Assembly (NCBI RefSeq): GCF_030687395.1
Contig: NZ_CP117430.1
Location: forward strand, 3,782,001 to 3,846,000
Origin: Pseudomonas wuhanensis
GTDB lineage: Bacteria; Pseudomonadota; Gammaproteobacteria; Pseudomonadales; Pseudomonadaceae
Direction: 5' to 3'
DNA length: 64,000 nt
Part shown: positions 54,082 to 63,812 of the stretch, piece by piece
Position numbering within the stretch: position 1 is the stretch's first letter
Layout of the letters: the number at the start of each line of letters is the position of its first letter
Notes under the pieces: generated by a model
Told to the model about the DNA's origin: nothing
Database searches by the model: none
Seen by the model: only the letters and a program-made list of their open reading frames with translations
Translations under genes and position numbers: made by a program

Positions 54082-55443
54082 ATGTCGATAAAAAAAAGAA
54101 CTGCCTTACTCGTGCTGGCCTTTAGCTTTTTCGGAGTTACGAGTTGTGCCGACATAAGAAATTATTCAGATATCTCAAGCGAAAGAGACAAGAGCATTGT
54201 TCCTGACATTGACTATTATGACCTTGCATACAATATAGATATTATTGTGCTTCCTGCAGAGATAAAAACCAAAGAAAATGTAAATATCGACAATAATTTT
54301 TCAGGCGAATTACAAATTTCAAACTGGGGGAATGCTATCAAGAATGCGACCCAGAAAGAAATCTATAACAGTGATCGCTTTATCGAATTTGGAACTTACA
54401 GCGGCCGCATTGAAATAAGCGCAGAAGTATCTTCAGTCTCTATAAGCAACGCTTGGAGTGGAGTTCGATCGAAGTGCAATGTTATTTATACCTATAAAGA
54501 TTTAGCGGCAGGAAAAATACTCTCCAAGCATGAGAGCGCCATTGAAGTAATGACACCACCCTTTATCATACCAAAATCCAGCAATAGTGTTTTTTACAAC
54601 TTTGACCAACTTACATATGCCATTGCTCGCGAGGCGATTATTGGCCTCGTTCGGCCGCCACCTATTGCTGATATTCAGCTAACACAAAGGCAAGTGAAAT
54701 TTTATAATTCGAATATTAAAAGAAAACCCAACCAAATTATTAGCTATGTCCCCATTGATAATCTTGTTCACAAAAATAAAAAAGAACTAAACTCTGCTTT
54801 TTCAACGACTAAGAAAATACAAAAAAAAGGTAATAAATTGGTTAAGAAAAATAAATCAAAAGCTAGAGTAGACACCGTCTCTGCTCCCGCTGCCCTCCCC
54901 CTGAAACCTAACACAACTAGTGATACACCCATCGCAAACACCGTTAAATCGAGTGAAAACTCTGTCAGTCAGAACTCAAGCCAGGCTGCACCTGAAACTA
55001 AAAAGGACGACAGTAGTTTAACAGGCATTGCCAGTTCATCGGAACGCGTGAAGGATGGCAACGTTAAAAACGACGAACCCCGTTATGACGGCAGTGGATA
55101 CATAGCGACTCCGGGGCACTATCAACCTCAAAGCGAGGTATCGGCGGAGCAAGAAAAAGCAATGGATGCATGGATTAAAGAGGAAAATGCAAAGTCACAG
55201 AGAGCGTCTGGCAATGCCGCTTCAAGTACAGGATATACAGGCGCGCCGGGACTCTATCAACCTCTAAACAAGGTATCGATAGAGCAAGAAAGAGCAATGG
55301 ACAAATGGTTGAAAGAGGAAAAAGCAAGGTTACAGGGAGCGACTGGCAATGCCGCTTCACCTACCGGGTATACAGCCGCCCCCGGACTCTATCAACCTCT
55401 AAACAAGGTATCGGCAGAGCAAGAAAGAGCAATGGATGAATGA
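54082..55443 (+). CDS. AT-rich lipoprotein gene with C-terminal 45-residue tandem repeats
   Basis: A 453-residue lipoprotein of unknown family. The lipobox is FFGVTSCADIRN (lipidation at the Cys). The N-terminal half (residues about 40-210) is globular with many strands. A lysine-rich spacer (KKIQKKGNKLVKKNKSKARV) and a serine/threonine-rich linker lead to repeats of 45 residues built around GYTxAPGLYQPxNKVSxEQE. The last codon before the stop is GAA of an interrupted repeat: a fourth repeat continues after TGA but is frameshifted, so the protein is shortened. Codon use is AT-rich, unlike neighbours, which points to transfer. Confidence 0.75.
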   Translation: MSIKKRTALLVLAFSFFGVTSCADIRNYSDISSERDKSIVPDIDYYDLAYNIDIIVLPAEIKTKENVNIDNNFSGELQISNWGNAIKNATQKEIYNSDRFIEFGTYSGRIEISAEVSSVSISNAWSGVRSKCNVIYTYKDLAAGKILSKHESAIEVMTPPFIIPKSSNSVFYNFDQLTYAIAREAIIGLVRPPPIADIQLTQRQVKFYNSNIKRKPNQIISYVPIDNLVHKNKKELNSAFSTTKKIQKKGNKLVKKNKSKARVDTVSAPAALPLKPNTTSDTPIANTVKSSENSVSQNSSQAAPETKKDDSSLTGIASSSERVKDGNVKNDEPRYDGSGYIATPGHYQPQSEVSAEQEKAMDAWIKEENAKSQRASGNAASSTGYTGAPGLYQPLNKVSIEQERAMDKWLKEEKARLQGATGNAASPTGYTAAPGLYQPLNKVSAEQERAMDE

Positions 55444-55592
55444 TTGAAGGAGGAAAAGGCAAATTACAGGGAGCGACTGGCAATGCCGCTTCACGTACCG
55501 GATATACAGCCGCGCCGGGACTCTATCAACCTCAAAACAAAGTATCGGCGGAGCAAGAAAAGACAATGGATGAATGGACGAAAGGGCAATAA
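55096..55592 (+). repeat. 135-bp direct tandem repeats (3.7 copies), last copy broken
   Basis: Copies start at 55096, 55231, 55366 and 55500. The first three spacings are 135, 135 and 134, so the last step has lost 1 base. The TGA at 55441-55443 replaces the TGG Trp codon found in the previous copies. Confidence 0.9.
55444..55592 (+). pseudogene. Former C-terminal tail of the repeat lipoprotein
   Basis: After the TGA the sequence still aligns to the preceding repeats; when read with the lost base restored it gives the APGLYQPQNKVSAEQEKTMD end and a TAA at 55590-55592. The gap from TGA to TAA is about 150 bases of orphaned coding sequence. Confidence 0.75.
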
Positions 55593-55698
55593 ACAAACTC
55601 CGCAGCCACCCCAAATAGCGCGGATCGGAAAATCGGATTCATAGTCTTGGCTGATGTCTCTACGCTCGTCGTGCCTTGCCAAGACCATCCAAGGAATG

Positions 55699-56157
55699 TC
55701 ATTCCAGTAGCGAGACCAGGCGCGGTTCAATTGAACACGTATACACCTCGAGTAGAGCCAGCGTCACCGGTAGTTTGAAGCGCCGTCGGCCAGCGCTACC
55801 GGGGTTGAGGTATAACCGTTCGCCGCGCCATTCTATGCGTGGTTTATGCGAATGGCCGGTGATCACCAGCCTTATGTCTGCATCGAGCACCGTTGGGACA
55901 TCGGCAATGTCATGTACCAGCAAGGTCTGCCATCCATTCAGGTCGAAACATAGGCGGTCGGCGAGATTTTCTGCCCAAGGGGCGTCCAGATCATTGTTCC
56001 CGCGCACTACGTACAGCGGGGCAATGGACGCCAGTTGATCAAGGATTTCGAGCTTGCCGATGTCGCCGGCGTGAATGATCCGTTCACAACCCTCCAGGGC
56101 AGCAAGGGCTTCGGCGCGCAGTAAGCCATGGGTATCGGAGATCACGCCAACTTTCAT
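55699..56157 (-). CDS. YfcE-type metallophosphoesterase
   Basis: A 152-residue phosphoesterase of the YfcE/MJ0936 group. The two-metal motifs are all there: SDTHG (7-11), HAGDIGK, GNNDL and GHSHKP. Members hydrolyse phosphodiesters in vitro; the in vivo substrate is unknown. Cytoplasmic. Confidence 0.9.
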   Translation of the reverse strand: MKVGVISDTHGLLRAEALAALEGCERIIHAGDIGKLEILDQLASIAPLYVVRGNNDLDAPWAENLADRLCFDLNGWQTLLVHDIADVPTVLDADIRLVITGHSHKPRIEWRGERLYLNPGSAGRRRFKLPVTLALLEVYTCSIEPRLVSLLE

Positions 56158-56190
56158 GCAAAGCTCCAGACCGGGCTCAAGTATGGGAAC

Positions 56191-56670
56191 TCAGGGTACC
56201 TTGCGGGTCATATGAATGAGTGCTGATCTACGACTATCCAGAGAAGATCGCTCTTCGACAGCAAAGGGCAGGAAGCCCAGTTTTGGATAAAGCAGCAAGC
56301 CTGCTGTGTTTTCATTGAAACATGAGATCTGGACCTCTGTGGCGTCATAGCGATTGAACGCCAGAGCGGTCATCGTCTCCACGATGAAGGTCGCCACACC
56401 TTTACCTCGTGCCTCTTGGGCAACGATGACATTGCCGATACAGCAAACCCCACCCGTTTCAGCACGATAAAAGTTAGCAAAGCCGACGACGCTATTTCCG
56501 GTCTCGACAACCGTCGAGTCGAATCGTTGAGTAATAGCGTTAGATAGCTGAGCTTCCGTCAGAGGGTATTGGGCTTTCGGAAACATATAAAACAGTTCCT
56601 GAGCGTCAAGGGGAAAGCTACAAATAGTTTTGATGTCATCAGCCTTCACTGGCCTGTGTCGCAATATCAT
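56191..56670 (-). CDS. GNAT family acetyltransferase
   Basis: A 159-residue acetyltransferase. Motifs GVCCIGNVIVAQEARGKGVA and CFNENTAGLLLYPKLGF form the acetyl-CoA site. The acceptor is unknown. Its start lies 90 bases from the end of the amidase gene. Probably a ribosomal or small-molecule acetyltransferase, but nothing specific can be read. Confidence 0.85.
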   Translation of the reverse strand: MILRHRPVKADDIKTICSFPLDAQELFYMFPKAQYPLTEAQLSNAITQRFDSTVVETGNSVVGFANFYRAETGGVCCIGNVIVAQEARGKGVATFIVETMTALAFNRYDATEVQISCFNENTAGLLLYPKLGFLPFAVEERSSLDSRRSALIHMTRKVP

Positions 56671-56744
56671 CGCGCGTCCTTGAGGTCTATGTTTACCGTT
56701 ACCAAGCGGGATTGGAGCGTATCCTGCCCCAATCCCGCCCTTTC

Positions 56745-58511
56745 CTATTTCTGGCCACCCGACAATGGTGGGGTTCGAGGCGGGATCAATCGCTTCGTCC
56801 CCGTCGACTCAAACGCCGAAGCCAAGCGAAGCAACGTCGAATCGTCATAGGCACGACCGGCGAAGGTCAGCCCGACGGGCATGCCGATGTCCGGCATGAT
56901 TCCCATCGGCACCGTGACCGTGGGAACACCCAGGTGACGGATGGCGAGGTTGCCGTTGGCGACCCAGACACCGTTACTCCATGCGATATCCGCAGACTTC
57001 GGATCGACATCGGCATTCGCCGGCCCAACGTCGGCCACCGTCGGGAAAATCACCGCGTCGAGCCCCAGCCGATCCATCCAGTCCTCAAGATCGATTCGGC
57101 GCGTCTGTTCAAGGCCGCGGAGTCCGTCAGGCACCGTGGTGATCTGGTCCCAAGGGGTGATGCCGCGCTCGGCCATCCGCACATACTCGTCCATGCCAGC
57201 GGCAAGGTCGCCCTCACGGTTGGGCAGCGTCCCTGGGTCGTGCGGAAAAATCAGCGGTCCGTTCACATCGACCAAGCGATTGAGTTTTGGATCGCCGTTG
57301 GCCCGCAGAAAATCGTCGAACGCCCAGGCCGTCAGATCCCACAATTCATGGTGAAGGAACTCTTTGGAAACCAGGCCGCGGTTAAACACCGTTGGCGCAC
57401 CCGGACGATCGCCCTCGCAATTGGAGACCAGCGGAAAGTCGACCTCGATCACTTCGGCACCAAAGGCTTCGAGTGCCTTGCGAGCCTCTTCCCAGAGCCC
57501 GATCACGGAGGGACGAGTGTTGATTCGCTGCCCCGTCGGACCGCCGATCCCAGGCGCTTCGCTGGTGCCTGCTTCGGGATCCGCGTTGATGTACATACGA
57601 GGAACGCCCAAGCGCCTTCCGGCGAGGGCATCGGTATTCGCGGCAAGCGACCCATAGGAGGCGGGACGCACCGAGGCGACACTCGGGATAGGCACCCAGG
57701 GTTGCATCCGCCACAGATCGCCCCGTGTGTCGGGATCATCCGCCACCACCACGTCGAGCACTTCGAGCAGGTCTGCCATGGTTCTGGCAAACGGCACGAC
57801 AACGTCCATGGTCGGCGTCAACGGCCAGTTCCCGCGTACCGAGATCACTCCGCGCGAAGGCGTATAGGCACACAAACCATTGTTCGACGCCGGGCCACGG
57901 CCGCTCGACCAGGTTTCTTCGGCGAGGCCGAATGCCGCGAAACTGGCGGCGGTTGCAGTGCCGGCGCCGTTCGATGAGCCCGATGCAAAGGGAGCGGTGA
58001 GATAGTCAGCGTTGTACGGGCTCTGCGCACGGCCGTAGACCCCGCGCTGCATGCCGCCGTTGGCCATGGGCGGCATATTGGTCTTGCCCAGGCAAATCGC
58101 GCCGGCGGCACGAAGCCGTTCGATGGTGAACGCATCGCGATAAGCAATCAGGTTCGCGAAGGCGGGACTTCCAGAGGCCGCGGTGAGCCCCTTCACCAGA
58201 TAACTGTCTTTGGCCGTATAAGGAATGCCGTCGAGCGGCCCCAGCGTCTCGCCCTTGGCCCGACGGGCATCGGAGGCCTGCGCTTCCTTGAGCGCATCGG
58301 GGTTGCGAACCACCACTGCGTTGAGGGCGGTGGGCGTGTCGGCTCCGTCGTAGGCATCGATCCTGGCGAGATAGGCCTGGACCAGCTCAACCGCCGTCGT
58401 CTGGCCCGATTCGAGCGCAGCACGCAATTGGGCAATGGAAACCTCGGTGACCTCAATCATGCTGTTACCGCCGGCTGCTGATGGGTGACTGGATTTTGGG
58501 CTCAAGGACAT
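56745..58511 (-). CDS. Amidase signature family protein
   Basis: An amidase of 571-588 residues, depending on the start. The signature lysine lies in IPYTAKDSYL and the serine cluster in FASGSSNGAGTA. The usual GTDTGGSIR loop is replaced by ETWSSGRGPASNNGL, which occurs in a subgroup of amidases where SSGR supplies the third residue of the triad. The substrate is unknown. The GTG/ATG around 58511 has GAG upstream; ATG 58460 (MIEVTEVS) is the other possible start. Preceded by a divergent promoter region shared with the LysR gene. Confidence 0.85.
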   Translation of the reverse strand: MSLSPKSSHPSAAGGNSMIEVTEVSIAQLRAALESGQTTAVELVQAYLARIDAYDGADTPTALNAVVVRNPDALKEAQASDARRAKGETLGPLDGIPYTAKDSYLVKGLTAASGSPAFANLIAYRDAFTIERLRAAGAICLGKTNMPPMANGGMQRGVYGRAQSPYNADYLTAPFASGSSNGAGTATAASFAAFGLAEETWSSGRGPASNNGLCAYTPSRGVISVRGNWPLTPTMDVVVPFARTMADLLEVLDVVVADDPDTRGDLWRMQPWVPIPSVASVRPASYGSLAANTDALAGRRLGVPRMYINADPEAGTSEAPGIGGPTGQRINTRPSVIGLWEEARKALEAFGAEVIEVDFPLVSNCEGDRPGAPTVFNRGLVSKEFLHHELWDLTAWAFDDFLRANGDPKLNRLVDVNGPLIFPHDPGTLPNREGDLAAGMDEYVRMAERGITPWDQITTVPDGLRGLEQTRRIDLEDWMDRLGLDAVIFPTVADVGPANADVDPKSADIAWSNGVWVANGNLAIRHLGVPTVTVPMGIMPDIGMPVGLTFAGRAYDDSTLLRLASAFESTGTKRLIPPRTPPLSGGQK

Positions 58512-58678
58512 CACTTATCTCAAAATGGGTTTTCGTATCGATTCTCGTTGCACTGCATTAGCGCGGTCGATTACTCACAATACGTGCTTAACATGCGATC
58601 AATACGCGATGAGTACGTCGTACCCGTGATTGTGCATAAGATTAGAGAAAGAACCCACTCCATGAACAGCCCGGAACG

Positions 58679-59566
58679 CTACGCATCCTGAAGCCGCTCA
58701 CGCAGAAACTCGATAAACCGCTGGGTTTTAGCTGGCAACAGCCGCGTCTCGGTAAGGGCGTAAACCGAGACGGGTGAAGCCTGCCACTGCGGCAAGACTC
58801 TGCGCAGTGTGCCATCGGCGAGGTCTTGCGCAACGATACCTTCCCCCAATAACGCGATACCCAGATCCAGCGTCGCCAGACGTCGAATCATTCCCACGCT
58901 GTTGAGTTCGAATCGACCGCCCACCTCAACCTCCACCTCCCCTTCACTGCCGGAGAGTATCCAGCGGTCGGCGCGCGTGCCGCGCATACGCAGGCATTCG
59001 TGGCTGGTCAGGTCCGTGGGATGAATCGGATCACCGTGCAGTTCGAGATAACGGGGTGAGGCATACAGGCCGCGGCGCAAACTGGCGAGCTTACGGGCGA
59101 TCAGGTTCGAACTCGCGGGCTCGCCCATGCGAATGACCACATCAACCGGCTCACTCACCAGATCGACCTGACGCGGAGTCAGATCAAGCTCGAAGCTGAT
59201 ACCGGGATACAACCGGGCAAACTCAGCAATCAGCGGCGCCAGGTAGATATTGGCGAAATCCACCGGAAGCGAGGCCCGCAGCACACCGCTGGGTCGGGCA
59301 AGCATTTCGCCGAGCTGCTCGTGCGCAAGCCGGGCTTCGTCGACGATGCGTTTGCAGCGATCGAAGTACAACTGCCCCGCCTCGGTCAGCTCGATTTTGC
59401 GCGTGGTGCGATGCAAAAGCCTTAGCCCGATTTCCTTCTCAAGACCACTTATCCGGCGCGACAGTGTCGAGTTCGGCATCCCCATCGCCTCCGCCGCCCG
59501 GCGAAAACTGCGCGCCTTCACGACTTCGACGAACAACGCCATGTCGTTGAGAAACTCCAATCTCAT
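58679..59566 (-). CDS. LysR-type transcriptional regulator
   Basis: A 295-residue LysR regulator: winged helix NDMALFVEVVKARSFRRAAE, GMPNSTLSRRISGLEKEIG and an effector-binding domain. It is divergent from the Old Yellow Enzyme gene by 96 bases and probably controls it. The related group often responds to electrophiles or quinones. Confidence 0.9.
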   Translation of the reverse strand: MRLEFLNDMALFVEVVKARSFRRAAEAMGMPNSTLSRRISGLEKEIGLRLLHRTTRKIELTEAGQLYFDRCKRIVDEARLAHEQLGEMLARPSGVLRASLPVDFANIYLAPLIAEFARLYPGISFELDLTPRQVDLVSEPVDVVIRMGEPASSNLIARKLASLRRGLYASPRYLELHGDPIHPTDLTSHECLRMRGTRADRWILSGSEGEVEVEVGGRFELNSVGMIRRLATLDLGIALLGEGIVAQDLADGTLRRVLPQWQASPVSVYALTETRLLPAKTQRFIEFLRERLQDA

Positions 59567-59662
59567 TGCTCCATCAGTGGATCAGTCAATTCAGTTTTAC
59601 CTGGTTTATCCCGGATTCGGATTGATCAATGATAGCCACATCGTTTATCGAGGAGTACCGCA

Positions 59663-60733
59663 ATGCATTCGCTTTTTTCTCAAGTCCAGATCGGTCGCCT
59701 TACACTGTCCAACCGCATGGTCATGGCCCCGATGACTCGCTCGCGTTCTGATGATTCCGGGGTGCCTACCGAGCTGGTGCCGACCTACTACGCGCAGCGC
59801 GCCGGTGCTGGGTTGATCATCTCTGAAGGGGTGTTTCCTGTGGCCTTGGGCAAGGGTTATGTGCGTACTCCCGGTATCGAAACCGCTGAGCAAGTGGCCG
59901 CCTGGAAGCAGGTGTCCGAAGCCGTACATGCTCGCGGCAGTCGGATCTTCATGCAGCTGATGCACTGCGGTCGCATCTCGCACCCTTCGCTGCTGCCGAA
60001 TGACGCCCTGCCACAGGCCCCCTCCGCGATCAAACCCGCCGGCCAGACCTGGACAGCTTCAGGCCTTCAGGACTTCGTCACCCCACATGCGCTGAGCGTG
60101 GTCGAGATTGCCGCGGTCATCGAGGGCTACCGTCAGGCCGCACGCTTGGCCATTGAGGCCGGCTTCGACGGTGTCGAGCTGCATGCCGCTTCGGGGTATT
60201 TGCCTGAACAGTTCCTCTCGACGAGCAGCAATCAGCGCACGGATGAGTACGGTGGATCGGTTGAAAACCGTGCTCGCTTTGTACTGGAAGTGTTGAATGC
60301 CATAGCGACGGAAATTGGCAGCGATCGCGTCGGCATCAAGCTCTCCCCTGAAATGAACTTCAACGACATCGTCGATGCCAACCCGCAAGAAACCTACACC
60401 TGGCTGGTCGAGCAATTGCGCGGGTTGAATCTCGCCTATCTGCACGTTGCCCTGTTCGGCGCCAGCGTCGACTACCACGCCTTGTTGCGCCCGCTGTTCG
60501 ATGGCAGCTACCTGATCGGTGGCGGGCTCGACCAAAACGCCGCCCAATCCCTGCTCACTAAGGGCCAGGCCGACGCGGTGGTGTTTGGCAACGCATTCCT
60601 CGCCAACCCAGACCTGCCCGAGCGTTTTCGCACAGGCGCCGAGCTTAATGTGCCGGACAAAGACACGTTCTACGCACCGGGCGCTCAGGGGTATATCGAT
60701 TACCCAGCCATGAGCCCGGCTCAAAGCGCCTGA
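59663..60733 (+). CDS. Old Yellow Enzyme-family alkene reductase
   Basis: A 356-residue FMN-dependent reductase (OYE/NemA/XenB type) reducing activated alkenes or nitro compounds with NAD(P)H. FMN-binding elements are PMTRSR, MQLMHCGRISHP and FGNAFLANPDLPERF. The substrate-binding H-x-x-H/N pair is H174-A-A-S177 here, so the second residue is a serine, which is uncommon. The LysR regulator upstream is divergent. GAGGAG precedes the ATG. Confidence 0.92.
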   Translation: MHSLFSQVQIGRLTLSNRMVMAPMTRSRSDDSGVPTELVPTYYAQRAGAGLIISEGVFPVALGKGYVRTPGIETAEQVAAWKQVSEAVHARGSRIFMQLMHCGRISHPSLLPNDALPQAPSAIKPAGQTWTASGLQDFVTPHALSVVEIAAVIEGYRQAARLAIEAGFDGVELHAASGYLPEQFLSTSSNQRTDEYGGSVENRARFVLEVLNAIATEIGSDRVGIKLSPEMNFNDIVDANPQETYTWLVEQLRGLNLAYLHVALFGASVDYHALLRPLFDGSYLIGGGLDQNAAQSLLTKGQADAVVFGNAFLANPDLPERFRTGAELNVPDKDTFYAPGAQGYIDYPAMSPAQSA

Positions 60734-60749
60734 GAAAACTGCCATTCCC

Positions 60750-60902
60750 ATGCATGCCCTGACATTGCCCTGCGGCGGATTGGATAAAGGCGGCGTGACG
60801 CTGACTACCACCAACCAGCTGATTGCAGAACTCGCCGGAAGCTGGGCTACGCCGCAAGGCGGACAGTTGGTGCAAGTGCTGATGGAAGTACTTCAAGGCT
60901 AA
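60750..60902 (+). CDS. Short open frame, possibly a gene remnant
   Basis: A 50-codon frame starting with the ATG of tgcatgccctgaca and ending with TAA at 60900. It has no ribosome site, and its end (QLIAELAGSWATPQGGQL) resembles the tail of a longer protein. Could be a relic or chance. Confidence 0.25.
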   Translation: MHALTLPCGGLDKGGVTLTTTNQLIAELAGSWATPQGGQLVQVLMEVLQG

Positions 60903-60917
60903 AGAATGGATGCAAAA

Positions 60918-61012
60918 CCTGTGGGAGCGGGCTTGCTCGCGATGAGGGAGTGTCAGTCGACATTAATGTTGCCTGATACACCGCTATCGCGGGCAAGCCC
61001 GCTCCCACAGGG
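60918..61012. repeat. REPIN
   Basis: Arms cctgtgggagcgggcttgct and gggcaagcccgctcccacag with about 45 bases between. Sits between the OYE and kup genes. Confidence 0.9.
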
Positions 61013-61037
61013 ATTGTGTTTGACGGACTGTTGCCGT

Positions 61038-62939
61038 CTACATCTCGACCTGCGTGCCCAACTCGATCACACGATTGAGCGGCAACTTGAAGTATTTGAG
61101 GTTGCTGTTGGCGTTTTTCAGCAAAAACGCGAACAGGCTTTCGCGCCAGCGGGCCATGCCGATACGCTTGGTCGGAATGACAGTCTCCCGGCTGAGGAAG
61201 TAAGTGGTGCGCATCGGGCTGAAATCCAGCTCTTTCACATGGCATAGGCTCAACGCCAGAGGTACGTCAGGCTCCTCTATAAAACCAAAGTGCAGACTGA
61301 CTCGAAAGAACCCTTCACCATAAGCCTCGACCTCGAATCGCCGATCCGCCGCCACACGCGGGCTGTCTTCAGACACTACGGTGAGCAACACCACCTGCTC
61401 GTGCAGTACCTGGTTATGCAACAGGTTATGCAAGAGGGCATGAGGGACCGCATCAGCCCTGGCCGTCAGAAATACCGCGGTACCTTGCACACGATGGGGG
61501 GGTTGCGAGCCGATGCTGCTGATGAACAACGGCAGCGGCAGCGAGGTTTCGTCCAGTCGCTCGACAATGATCTTTCGGCCCCGTTTCCAGGTGGTCATCA
61601 AAATGAACAGGGCAATACCGGCAATCACCGGGAACGCCCCCCCCTGGAAGATCTTCGGTGCGTTGGCGGCAAAGTACAGGCTGTCCACCAGGAGAAAACC
61701 CAAGAGCATCGGAATAGCCAACCAACGAGGTGTTTTCCAAAGCAGCAATACAACGGCCGAGGACAGAATGGTGGTAATCAGCATGGTCCCCGTCACCGCC
61801 ACACCATAAGCCGCCGCCAGCGCACTGGACGATTCAAAGCCGATGACCAGCAACACGACGCCGACCATCAGCGCCCAGTTCACCATGCCGATGTAAATCT
61901 GCCCCTGCTCCTGACTGGAGGTGTGCTGGATAAACATACGCGGCACGTAACCCAACTGAATGGCCTGGCGAGTCAGTGAGAATGCCCCGGAAATCACCGC
62001 CTGGGAGGCGATGATGGTGGCCAGTGTCGAGAGCGCGACCATCGGCAGCAGCGCCCAGTCAGGTGCCAATAGATAGAATGGATTACGTACCGCTTCAGGG
62101 TTCCCGAGGATCAGCGCGCCCTGGCCAAAGTAGTTGAGTACCAAGCCGGGGAGCACCAGGATGAACCAGGCACGAGCAATGGGTTTGCGACCAAAATGGC
62201 CCATGTCGGCATACAGTGCTTCAGCACCGGTCAATGCCAACACGACGGCGCCCAGAATGGCAACGCCAATGCCCGGATGAACCACGAAAAATTGCACTGC
62301 CCACGCAGGATTCAGCGCTTGCAGCACTTCCGGCCGTTGCAAGATGCCGTAAATGCCGAGTGCGCCCAACACCACAAACCACAGCACCATGACCGGGCCG
62401 AACAGGATGCCGATACGCGCCGTGCCGTGTTTCTGTATCAGGAACAGGGCTACCAGGACGACCACGGACAGCGGAACCACCCAATGCTCAATGCCATCGA
62501 ACGCAAGCTGTAACCCTTCAACCGCAGAGAGCACCGAGATGGCCGGGGTGATCATGCTGTCCCCGTAAAAAAGTGCCGCGCCAAACAGGCCAAGCAATAC
62601 CAGGACCCTGCTCATTTTGGGATACGGCGCCGCAGCCCGACGTGCCAGTGCCGTCAAGGCCATGATGCCCCCCTCGCCCTGGTTGTCGGCGCGCAGGATA
62701 AACAGCACGTACTTGATCGAGACGACCCAGATCAGTGACCAGAAGATCAACGACAGAATGCCCAGTACACCGTCGTGATTGGCCTGGACTCCGTAGTGAC
62801 CGGCAAACACTTCTTTGAGGGTGTAAAGCGGGCTGGTGCCGATATCCCCATAAACCACGCCCACTGCCGCGATGAGCAAACCTACTCCCGAGGTTCTGGA
62901 ATGGGATTCTTCATGGGCAGGGATTGCTGTTTCGCTCAC
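61038..62939 (-). CDS. kup: Low-affinity potassium transporter Kup
   Basis: A 633-residue K+ uptake protein, Kup/HAK family, inner membrane, K+:H+ symport. Signatures [41 protein letters not shown] and [13 protein letters not shown] are clear, with a cytoplasmic C-terminal domain of about 170 residues. The start is the GTG at 62939, giving the usual length; the frame to 62981 adds 14 unlikely residues. Confidence 0.95.
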   Translation of the reverse strand: MSETAIPAHEESHSRTSGVGLLIAAVGVVYGDIGTSPLYTLKEVFAGHYGVQANHDGVLGILSLIFWSLIWVVSIKYVLFILRADNQGEGGIMALTALARRAAAPYPKMSRVLVLLGLFGAALFYGDSMITPAISVLSAVEGLQLAFDGIEHWVVPLSVVVLVALFLIQKHGTARIGILFGPVMVLWFVVLGALGIYGILQRPEVLQALNPAWAVQFFVVHPGIGVAILGAVVLALTGAEALYADMGHFGRKPIARAWFILVLPGLVLNYFGQGALILGNPEAVRNPFYLLAPDWALLPMVALSTLATIIASQAVISGAFSLTRQAIQLGYVPRMFIQHTSSQEQGQIYIGMVNWALMVGVVLLVIGFESSSALAAAYGVAVTGTMLITTILSSAVVLLLWKTPRWLAIPMLLGFLLVDSLYFAANAPKIFQGGAFPVIAGIALFILMTTWKRGRKIIVERLDETSLPLPLFISSIGSQPPHRVQGTAVFLTARADAVPHALLHNLLHNQVLHEQVVLLTVVSEDSPRVAADRRFEVEAYGEGFFRVSLHFGFIEEPDVPLALSLCHVKELDFSPMRTTYFLSRETVIPTKRIGMARWRESLFAFLLKNANSNLKYFKLPLNRVIELGTQVEM

Positions 62940-63191
62940 GGGTCGTTTCTCGGAAATTGAGGTAAAGAAATTACATGCCACCCTCGAGCAAGAGGGTTTG
63001 CGGGGTCACTGCGTAGACATTTCGACTCGACCGACATGAACCCCAACAGCTTGATAAGAAGGAGAGATTGCAGGCCTGGCGATGATCAAAAAACGCGGCC
63101 AGTATCATTGCGGGGAAGAGTATCCACCGTAAAAAAACCGTAAAATTCTACCGACAGCACGCTCCGCCAACGACCATCCAGCGACTCGCAC

Positions 63192-63812
63192 CTACTTCGC
63201 CGCCCCGCCACGAGGTTTATAGAACAGGAACTTCCGGGTCTCGGCCGTCCTGGTGTATTTCTTCGCCCAGTCGGGTTCCACCGTTCTGTCGTGGAAATAC
63301 AAAGCACCATGGGTTCGGTCCTTGAGTTGCTTGTTGAGCGCCTTGCGCGCGATTTCCTTGGCGAGGACATACTCGTCGTCTTCCTTTACCTGATCCGCAC
63401 GTCCGTCGCACCACCACGAAAACTGGCAGGAGCCCGTTTCAGAACCCTGCTTGACCACGGCGCACACCGTTTCGGGAAAACCCTTCTGGCCGAGCCGGTT
63501 CATGACCACGCTGGCGACGGCTTCCATGTCCGCACCGGCCACACCTTTGGCTTCCCAATAGATGCTGCGTGCAAGGCAGGTGATTGCATCGTCCAGAGGA
63601 GCTGCGCCCGCCGGATCGACCGCCTGCACTTCGGAAGGGGTGATGACCGCGGACTTGGGCACTGCAAGGTCGCTGTCCTTCTCGGCGGCTTTCTCTTCCA
63701 GGACCTGCGCCTTGTCTTCAGCCACTTCCTGTTTTTGCTCCTGATCGGTCGCCAATACCTCGCCGCCTAGAAGGATGATTGCGAAGCAGGTGACTACCCA
63801 TTTTAATCGCAT
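63192..63812 (-). CDS. SleB-like cell-wall hydrolase
   Basis: A 206-residue exported protein. A signal peptide (VVTCFAIILLGGEVLA) and a charged helical linker lead to a hydrolase_2/SleB domain: CLARSIYWEAKGVAGADMEA with the catalytic Glu, VVMNRLG and CQFSWWCDG. It cleaves peptidoglycan glycan strands as a lytic transglycosylase-type enzyme, probably in growth or envelope remodelling. GGAAG precedes ATG 63812. Confidence 0.9.
   Translation of the reverse strand: MRLKWVVTCFAIILLGGEVLATDQEQKQEVAEDKAQVLEEKAAEKDSDLAVPKSAVITPSEVQAVDPAGAAPLDDAITCLARSIYWEAKGVAGADMEAVASVVMNRLGQKGFPETVCAVVKQGSETGSCQFSWWCDGRADQVKEDDEYVLAKEIARKALNKQLKDRTHGALYFHDRTVEPDWAKKYTRTAETRKFLFYKPRGGAAK

Noticed and set aside
56712..57977. 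421-residue plus-strand frame
   Set aside because: Antisense of the amidase gene; Arg/His-rich product typical of a shadow.
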